Shown here in pieces: positions 59,129 to 64,000 of a stretch of 64,000 bases of DNA. Below the pieces are notes generated by a model. It saw only the letters and a program-made list of their open reading frames with translations. It was not told the origin of the DNA and did not search any database. The position numbers were made by a program, and so were the translations under genes. Numbering within the stretch: the stretch's first letter is position 1; every line of letters begins with the position of its first letter. Location of the stretch: the NCBI GenBank assembly GCA_965214115.1, contig CBDCAU010000001.1:124001-188000 (forward strand), given 5' to 3'. Origin of the DNA: Owenweeksia sp965214115 (lineage in GTDB: Bacteria > Bacteroidota > Bacteroidia > Flavobacteriales > Schleiferiaceae).

Positions 59129-59152
59129 ACCTTTTCGAGCAACAAGAAACGC

Positions 59153-59188
59153 AAACCCTCCCGTGGCAAGACACGAGGAGGGTTTTTT
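59153..59188 (+). terminator. Intrinsic terminator of rpmE
   Basis: AAACCCTCC-CGTG (59153-59165) pairs with CACG-A-GGAGGGTTT (59172-59185), one bulged A, then T. Confidence 0.88.
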
Positions 59189-59273
59189 GGTTCATACCCT
59201 TTCATTTCCCCAAACTTTCCTCGGCCCCAACCGTTCAAAGTCCACTATTTTATCTTTAAAAAAAAGCATCGCA

Positions 59274-59774
59274 ATGAAAGACTTACTCCAAAAAATGACG
59301 TATGGCCATTACGTATTAACGGCTCTGAAAAAGAGTGAAAACCTGCAAACCCGCGATGAGGACTACATCGCCGCCGGCACGGTGAACTGGGCCACGCAAG
59401 TGAGCTTTGACCCGCCAATGCTGGCAGTGGCCGTGGGGCAAAAGAGCGACCTGAACGAGACCATCGACTATTCCGAGGGTTTTACGCTGCACTTGCTCTC
59501 GCAAAACCACAAGGAGATGATCGAAAAATTTGCGGGGAAATCTGACATCCAAGATGGCAAAGTCAACGGGATTCCATTTGAAAAGGAAAGCGGAAACCTG
59601 AAACTGGAAAACACGGTGGGGCGCTTGGTGTGCCGCCTGAAAAAAAGCGAAAACGTGGGCGACCACACCGTGCATTTCGGGGAAATTACCCAAGCCGAAA
59701 AAGGCGACGACGAGCAGCCGACCTGCACAATGGAAGTCCCCGTTTACTATACCAAAGAGCAGGCGGAAATCTAA
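59274..59774 (+). CDS. Flavin reductase-like FMN-binding protein
   Basis: 166 residues from ATG 59274 (MKDLLQKMTYGHYVLTALKK). The split-barrel flavin reductase domain is shown by YIAAGTVNWATQVSFDPPML, AVAVGQKSDLNETI, FTLHLLSQNHKEMIEKFAGK and TVGRLVCRLKKSENVGDHTV with HFGEITQAEKGDDEQP. Relatives use NAD(P)H to reduce FMN or bind flavin as electron carriers. The earlier in-frame start region belongs to the leader. It converges with the PorT-like gene of the next operon (stops overlap by 4 bp). Confidence 0.88.
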   Translation: MKDLLQKMTYGHYVLTALKKSENLQTRDEDYIAAGTVNWATQVSFDPPMLAVAVGQKSDLNETIDYSEGFTLHLLSQNHKEMIEKFAGKSDIQDGKVNGIPFEKESGNLKLENTVGRLVCRLKKSENVGDHTVHFGEITQAEKGDDEQPTCTMEVPVYYTKEQAEI

Positions 59775-60379
59775 AAAATGTGGTTCACCGCAAAACTTAG
59801 CACCACGTTGCGCTGCCCATAGCCACCCGCAATCACGTTGGGCTGGTTGGGCGCGGCTTGGCCTTTGCGGATCTGGGTGAGGGAAACGCTGGACCGGAAA
59901 CCCACGAACCATTTTTCGGCAAAATGCCAATTGACCCCCAAAATCCCGCTGAGGCTGAACCGGGTGAAGGGCGGGTCGCTTTCGGTTTCAATAAAATCGT
60001 ACTCTTCTTTGCTGGTGGTCAAAATGTCCAAGGCGGGGCCGGCCTCAAACGATAAGTCTTTGTATCTCAATTGATAAAGCAGCGGAATTTCAATATAATT
60101 GAGGCGCGCCTTGTAGAAATAGGAAAAACCGTCGGTGGTGTCATCCAAGGTGCGGCGGCTGCCTTTTTGGATGAAGGCCAGTTCCATTTGGATTTGGCTT
60201 TTTTCGCCCACGGGCACGAAAACAAACCCGCCGATGTGGAAGCCCGGCAGGTCGAAACCCCCCAGTCCGTCGCCATCAATTTGGCTGGTGGTCATCCCCG
60301 CGTAGGCGCCGCCACGGAAATTTTGGGACGTAGCCAAAAGCGAAAATCCCGTCAATAGAAAAAGGAAAAACCGTTTCAC
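59771..60379 (-). CDS. PorT-family outer-membrane beta-barrel protein
   Basis: 202 residues from GTG 60379 (MKRFFLFLLTGFSLLATSQN). Strands: FRGGAYAGMTTSQIDGDGLG, GFHIGGFVFVPVGEKSQIQM, LAFIQKGSRRTLDD, LNYIEIPLLYQLRYKDLSFE, FSLSGILGVNWHFAEKWFVG and a final NVVLSFAVNHIF. This is the PF13568-like barrel pattern (compare 35911-36516). The start overlaps the stop of the Omp28 gene (GTGA), so it is the last gene of the TlpA-DUF6029-Omp28 operon. Confidence 0.85.
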   Translation of the reverse strand: MKRFFLFLLTGFSLLATSQNFRGGAYAGMTTSQIDGDGLGGFDLPGFHIGGFVFVPVGEKSQIQMELAFIQKGSRRTLDDTTDGFSYFYKARLNYIEIPLLYQLRYKDLSFEAGPALDILTTSKEEYDFIETESDPPFTRFSLSGILGVNWHFAEKWFVGFRSSVSLTQIRKGQAAPNQPNVIAGGYGQRNVVLSFAVNHIF

Positions 60380-61197
60380 AGTTCGATTTCTTCGGCTTGC
60401 AGAATTTCGAAATCGCTTTCTTGGTAGAGGATGGCGATGACGGCGGTATTTTCTTTTACCCACTCACCATCCAAAGTCAGGGAATAAATGCGCTCATTTA
60501 CTTCGCCGGCCGCCGCGCCATCGGGAAAGATTTCTTCGCCATAAGTGGAATTGAAACTGGCGCGCAGCAGGTGCTGGTGTACATAATCTTCTTCCACGGC
60601 TTTGTCCTGTTTCGTTTGCGGCGCGGTGATGTCGTTTTCTACCAAAAACACATTTAGAAAAAGGCTTTCGGTCAGCACGTCGTCCAACATTTCGGTCTGG
60701 ATTTTCACCTGCAACTGGCGGCTCCCCGCATCGTAGTTTTCTTCGGAAATTTCCAGTTTCGCGAGGGCGTCTTCCTGTAAAATGTCGGCAATCTCGGTGC
60801 CCCACTCGCCCGGGCTTTTGCCAATGTCGCTCGGATAATCTACACGGTTCACAAATCCGACGGGGACGCCAACCAAATCAAAAAAATTGAACAATTCCGT
60901 GCCTTCCGGCGTGCGGAAATCCTTGGGGTGTTTGGCGTCGGGATTGGCCAGCGAGCTGGCGTGGATAGCCATCAAAATAACGTTCTCGCCGTATTGCGCG
61001 CTCAGGTTCTGCGCTATTTGGGTGGCTGCTGGGCAGTTGTTGCAGCGCGTGCCGGTAAATTCTTCCAGCAACACTTTTTTCTGCACTTCGTCCCCGTTGC
61101 CGGTGCCCGTCCCCGTGGGGTTTTCTTTGATGGGATCGTCAATCACCTCGCAGGCCGCGAAGCTCAAAATCGTGAAAAGGGTGAGGATTTTTTTCAT
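60376..61197 (-). CDS. Omp28-family outer-membrane lipoprotein
   Basis: 273 residues. Lipoprotein signal KKILTLFTILSFAACE (lipobox FAAC), then a Gly/Thr linker and a thioredoxin-like domain: VLLEEFTGTRCNNCPAATQI with a CxxC pair near residue 50, VILMAIHASSLANPD, and FFDLVGVPVGFVNRVDYPSD. This is the Omp28 pattern of Bacteroidota. The C-terminal half (ITAPQTKQDKAVEEDYVHQH) is the Omp28-specific beta domain. The CxxC and its neighbouring TlpA gene suggest disulfide chemistry at the outer membrane. It is preceded by the 108-bp tandem repeats. Confidence 0.9.
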   Translation of the reverse strand: MKKILTLFTILSFAACEVIDDPIKENPTGTGTGNGDEVQKKVLLEEFTGTRCNNCPAATQIAQNLSAQYGENVILMAIHASSLANPDAKHPKDFRTPEGTELFNFFDLVGVPVGFVNRVDYPSDIGKSPGEWGTEIADILQEDALAKLEISEENYDAGSRQLQVKIQTEMLDDVLTESLFLNVFLVENDITAPQTKQDKAVEEDYVHQHLLRASFNSTYGEEIFPDGAAAGEVNERIYSLTLDGEWVKENTAVIAILYQESDFEILQAEEIEL

Positions 61198-61230
61198 AAG
61201 AAACGAAGATAATAAATGGATAGTTAAACT

Positions 61231-61560
61231 CTAAATCTCAAATCCGAAGAACCAAACAAATTCTAAATAAAAAGCATAAAATTCAAAAATATAACTGCGG
61301 AAAAACCGCCATCCTCTTTTGAATTTGCCGATAAAATTCTAAATCTCAAATCCGAAGAACCAAACAAATTCTAAATAAAAAGCATAAAATTCAAAAATAT
61401 AACTGCGGAAAAACCGCCATCCTCTTTTGAATTTGCCGATAAAATTCTAAATCTCAAATCCGAAGAACCAAACAAATTCTAAATAAAAAGCATAAAATTC
61501 AAAAATATAACTACGGAAAAACCACGCTCTTTTCTTGAATTTTCATCATTTAAACCTTTT
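61231..61560. repeat. 108-bp tandem direct repeat, about 2.9 copies
   Basis: Units start at 61231, 61339 and 61447. The first two are identical along their whole length; the third is identical for about 72 bp and then diverges (ACTACGGAAAAACCACG in place of ACTGCGGAAAAACCGCC). Each full unit holds a small hairpin GCGG-AAAAA-CCGC. On the minus strand, the direction of transcription, each unit carries TATTTTTG, which matches the -7 box. It occupies the gap between DUF6029 and Omp28, where the genes would otherwise be close. Confidence 0.93.
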
Positions 61561-61602
61561 GAATTTGTTTAGGATTTCGAGTTTAAATTTTTAGAATTTT
61601 CT

Positions 61603-63297
61603 TCAAAAATTGCTCGTCACCGTCAAAGTAAATCCATTGCTCGCGGGTACCTGCCGACAAATGCCGCCCACGCAGAAAACGCCGCTCTGTTGCCTTCCGT
61701 AGGTCAGTTGGAATTTGGTGGTGTTTTGGGTGAATCCCACTGAAACGACCGGATAATGCAAACGGTTTTTCTTAATGGGATTTCCATAGTTAAAGGCGTC
61801 TTGCACCGCAAAAAACCACTTGGGCGCAATGCTGTATTCCAACAAAACCAGCGCCCAATCGCCGCGGTCCTGCTCCGTGCCCATCCATTGGAATTCGCCG
61901 CGCAGGCTGTGGCGCGATTTGATTTTCCAAAGCAATTCCAGCACGGCGGCGTTTACGTACACTTGTTTCAATTTCGTGTCCTCGGTGATGGCTTGGTCGC
62001 TCACGCCGTCGTTCAATACGCTGAAATTATAAATGAAATTGTAATAGGTTAAAGTGGAATTCCATTTGCGGCCGAGTTTCTTTTTGATTTCGATATTAAA
62101 ATCTTGAAAATAAGTAACATCGCCCACGCCGGGCACGGTGGTGGTGTAGCCGTCCGTGCCCGTAATGGTAGAATCTGTGCCAAGACTGTCCGTATCGCGG
62201 TAGGTGAAATCCTTATCCAACGAATAACTGTTGCTGTAATTCGCATTCACCAACGTGCCGTATTTCCCGCCCAGCGCAGAGTTGCGCGGGAATTTATAGG
62301 CCACTTCCAACTGCCCGCCCAGCTCGCCGTTGGCTTGGATATTATAGGAATACAAAGCGGGCAGCGCATAAGTGTGCAATTCTGCCAAAGGCGGTAAGTA
62401 ATTGATTAACAATTCGGTAAACGTGCCTTCCCGCTGCGAGCGGAACAGAAAATTATCGTAACGTTTCAGTCCCGCCACGATGCCGAGGTTGTTTTTGGCG
62501 TAGCTGGTGGTGAGGTAAAAAGCGTGGCCGGGTTTGTAAATGTAGCCGTTATCGCCGTTGGGATCGTTGGCTTTGTAGGCATATTCGGCGTAAAAATTAA
62601 AAGCCCCCGTGATCAAATTGGCGCGGATGCCGCCGGCCCCCACGTTTTCGGGGAGGTTCAAAACTGGGTCGCGCGCCTCTTCAAATTTGGAGGCGAAACT
62701 GGCGCCCAAAATCAAATTGGTGTTGCCTTCCCAACCGAGGTCGGGTTTCAAACTCCAATTCGCGTCGATGCCGCGCACGATGCCGTCGCCCTTTTCAAAA
62801 TAAAGCCGCTGCCGCCCGATGATGCCTTTCAGCGTCAGCCCGCCCGTGGCTTGATAAACGATGCGCAGGCCGTCCATCGCATTGTCCAAGCCCAGTCCGG
62901 CCTCGCGATAAGTGCGGAAAACCAGTCCCGAACCGAATTGCTCGTAATAGTTTCCGGCGGTGATGTCCACGCCATCTTTGATAAAACGCGCGTAGCGATA
63001 GGCCAGTCCCTCTCCCTTGAAACCTTCCGGCAGACCGAGCCGGTTGTTTTGATACGCCTCGTAGCGTGCGCCGGCGATGAAATTTCCCTTGGTGTAAGTG
63101 AGGTTCAAAAAACCGTTGGCCAGCAATCGTTCGTCGGGAAAAGAACTCCCCGTGCTGTCGATGGCGGGGTCATCAAAATAATACTGGACGTCCGATTGGA
63201 AATTGCCGCTGATGTTGCCCGCGTTGCCCAAGTTTTGCGCGAAAGCGCCCACCGAAAAAAGGGAAGCCGAAAAAACGCACAGTAGTTTTTTCACCAT
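61603..63297 (-). CDS. DUF6029-like outer-membrane barrel protein
   Basis: 564 residues. Signal MVKKLLCVFSASLFSVGAFA, then QNLGNAGNISGNFQSDVQYY and a long barrel-like body: GLPEGFKGEGLAYRYARFIK, DGVDITAGNYYEQFGSGLVF, GLDNAMDGLRIVYQATGGLT. It ends NTTKFQLTYGRQQSGVFCVG and GFTLTVTSNF. The GNYYEQFGSGL.FR.YRE region is typical of DUF6029. Such genes are found beside TlpA and Omp28 in Bacteroidota, as here. The role is unknown. A Cys pair (FCVGGIC) near the C-terminus may form a disulfide. Confidence 0.85.
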   Translation of the reverse strand: MVKKLLCVFSASLFSVGAFAQNLGNAGNISGNFQSDVQYYFDDPAIDSTGSSFPDERLLANGFLNLTYTKGNFIAGARYEAYQNNRLGLPEGFKGEGLAYRYARFIKDGVDITAGNYYEQFGSGLVFRTYREAGLGLDNAMDGLRIVYQATGGLTLKGIIGRQRLYFEKGDGIVRGIDANWSLKPDLGWEGNTNLILGASFASKFEEARDPVLNLPENVGAGGIRANLITGAFNFYAEYAYKANDPNGDNGYIYKPGHAFYLTTSYAKNNLGIVAGLKRYDNFLFRSQREGTFTELLINYLPPLAELHTYALPALYSYNIQANGELGGQLEVAYKFPRNSALGGKYGTLVNANYSNSYSLDKDFTYRDTDSLGTDSTITGTDGYTTTVPGVGDVTYFQDFNIEIKKKLGRKWNSTLTYYNFIYNFSVLNDGVSDQAITEDTKLKQVYVNAAVLELLWKIKSRHSLRGEFQWMGTEQDRGDWALVLLEYSIAPKWFFAVQDAFNYGNPIKKNRLHYPVVSVGFTQNTTKFQLTYGRQQSGVFCVGGICRQVPASNGFTLTVTSNF

Positions 63298-63321
63298 CTA
63301 AAAAAAGAAATTTGAAAACGA

Positions 63322-63834
63322 TTATTCCTCGATGTCTCCGCCGGCGGCCAGTTGCTCGATGAGTTCGTAAAGGTGATCTTCATCGCCGGGGATGTAGCCG
63401 TTGTGCTGCCACACGATTTCGCCCTCGCCGTTCAGCAAAAAAGTGTGCGGGATATTATTGACGTTCAACGAGCGGCGCAGTTCAGAATTTTCGTCCAGAT
63501 ATACCTCGTATTCCCACCCTTGGGAAACCACGAAGGGGCGCACTTTGCTGGAGAGGCGGCTGTCGTCGATGGAAATGGCCACGAGTTTTACCCCAGTTTC
63601 TTCCTGCCAGTCGATGTACTGGTCGTTGATGGCGTTCAGCTCGCGTACGCAGGGCTTGCACCAAGTGGCCCAAAAGCTGACTACCGTTGGTTTTCCGTCA
63701 TTTTGATGAATGGTGGAAGCGTCGATTTGGTTGCCGCTGAGGTCTTTGATTTGGATGGCTGAAATTTTTTCCTGGGAAAAGGCGGAAACGGAAATTCCGA
63801 AAAGGAAAAGGAGGGTGTAAAATGATTTTTTCAT
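63322..63834 (-). CDS. TlpA-family thiol-disulfide oxidoreductase
   Basis: 170 residues from ATG 63834 (MKKSFYTLLFLFGISVSAFS, signal peptide, then Q). The thioredoxin fold has PTVVSFWATWCKPCVRELNA with CxxC near residue 60, GVKLVAISIDDSRLSSKVRP, LRRSLNVNNIPHTFLLNGEG (cis-Pro in NIPHTF) and IVWQHNGYIPGDEDHLYELI. It is a periplasmic reductase or a partner for Omp28. It heads a minus-strand operon TlpA, DUF6029, Omp28, PorT-like. A -7-like TATATTTG is on the minus strand at 63943-63936. Confidence 0.93.
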   Translation of the reverse strand: MKKSFYTLLFLFGISVSAFSQEKISAIQIKDLSGNQIDASTIHQNDGKPTVVSFWATWCKPCVRELNAINDQYIDWQEETGVKLVAISIDDSRLSSKVRPFVVSQGWEYEVYLDENSELRRSLNVNNIPHTFLLNGEGEIVWQHNGYIPGDEDHLYELIEQLAAGGDIEE

Positions 63835-63964
63835 AAAAATTAAAAATTGAGATTCAAGAGCTTTCGCTGGATTGCAATTTACACACCACATATCTAAGTG
63901 ATTGAAAAAGTGGCGATTATAAAATCGGAGAAGCGCAAATATAGTAAACCTCGGCATTGGCACT

Positions 63965-63997
63965 AAAAAAAAAGCCGCCCCCATTTCAGGGACGGCC
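63965..63997 (-). terminator. Terminator of a gene lying beyond the right edge
   Basis: On the minus strand GCCGTCCC (63996-63989) pairs with GGGGGCGGC (63982-63974) and a run of nine T follows. It belongs to a minus-strand gene that ends just outside the window. Confidence 0.75.
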
Positions 63998-64000
63998 TTT

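Noticed and set aside
61231..61560. CRISPR or integron array from the 108-bp units
   Set aside because: Direct tandem repeats with no variable spacers and no integrase.
1..64000. tRNA, rRNA and origin of replication
   Set aside because: No tRNA-like T-loop/cloverleaf or rRNA sequence was recognised; dnaN is present but without dnaA or an obvious DnaA-box cluster.

Overview
The window looks like a chromosome segment of a member of the Bacteroidota with a type IX secretion system (T9SS) and gliding-type genes. Evidence is the gldF-gldG pair, two proteins with T9SS C-terminal sorting domains, several PorT-like outer-membrane barrels, an Omp28-family lipoprotein, long-form purC, and promoters of the form TTG-N20-TAnnTTTG. 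SpvB/RHS giants and DUF5687/DUF5686/DUF6029-type proteins suggest a Saprospiria-like lineage, but the exact taxon is an inference.

Layout. 1-4.7 kb: 5' part of atpD, a repeat-rich gap, ribF, a leucine-rich-repeat protein and an SDR epimerase. 4.8-14.7 kb: a decaying polymorphic-toxin locus. A SpvB/FG-GAP/RHS protein carries an in-frame stop and is split by an 895-bp IS5-like element. It is followed by a candidate immunity lipoprotein, a degenerate second toxin-tip/immunity cassette, a small Cys-rich lipoprotein, a mini YD plus T9SS-sorting protein and two barrel proteins (one broken by an amber codon). 14.8-22.7 kb: tyrS, an ECF sigma/anti-sigma pair, an ABC exporter operon invaded by a foreign-looking gene, and a sodium/solute symporter.

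22.7-26.7 kb: ruvB preceded by two extra partial copies of its own 5' end. These bracket a NYN-domain RNase gene (with a hairpin-rich leader and terminator) and an orphan antitoxin-like gene. Two tandem DUF2281/PIN toxin-antitoxin modules follow. 26.7-41 kb: cytochrome P450, a DUF1015 protein, a YggS-type PLP protein, a four-gene surface-protein operon, a DnaQ/GIY-YIG-like exonuclease, purC, phoH, two more toxin-antitoxin modules and a SAM hydroxide adenosyltransferase. 41-47.7 kb: a monooxygenase-like protein, gldF-gldG-DUF4340, dnaN, a phosphoesterase and a small lipoprotein.

47.7-53 kb: pruA preceded, 3.4 kb upstream, by a copy of its own promoter, leader and first 15 codons. A large T9SS-secreted protein and a lipoprotein lie between the copies. 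53-64 kb: three tandem paralogous lipoproteins, a MORN-type protein, yaaA, barrel and beta-helix surface proteins, rpmE, a flavin reductase, and an operon of TlpA thioredoxin, DUF6029 barrel, Omp28 and PorT-like protein containing a 108-bp tandem repeat.

The most unusual signal is the repeated architecture at ruvB and pruA. Accessory genes lie between a truncated copy of a housekeeping gene's 5' end and the intact gene, and most differences within the ruvB copy 1 and pruA fragments are synonymous. This suggests an integration or recombination process targeting gene starts, and no recombinase is visible in either insert.
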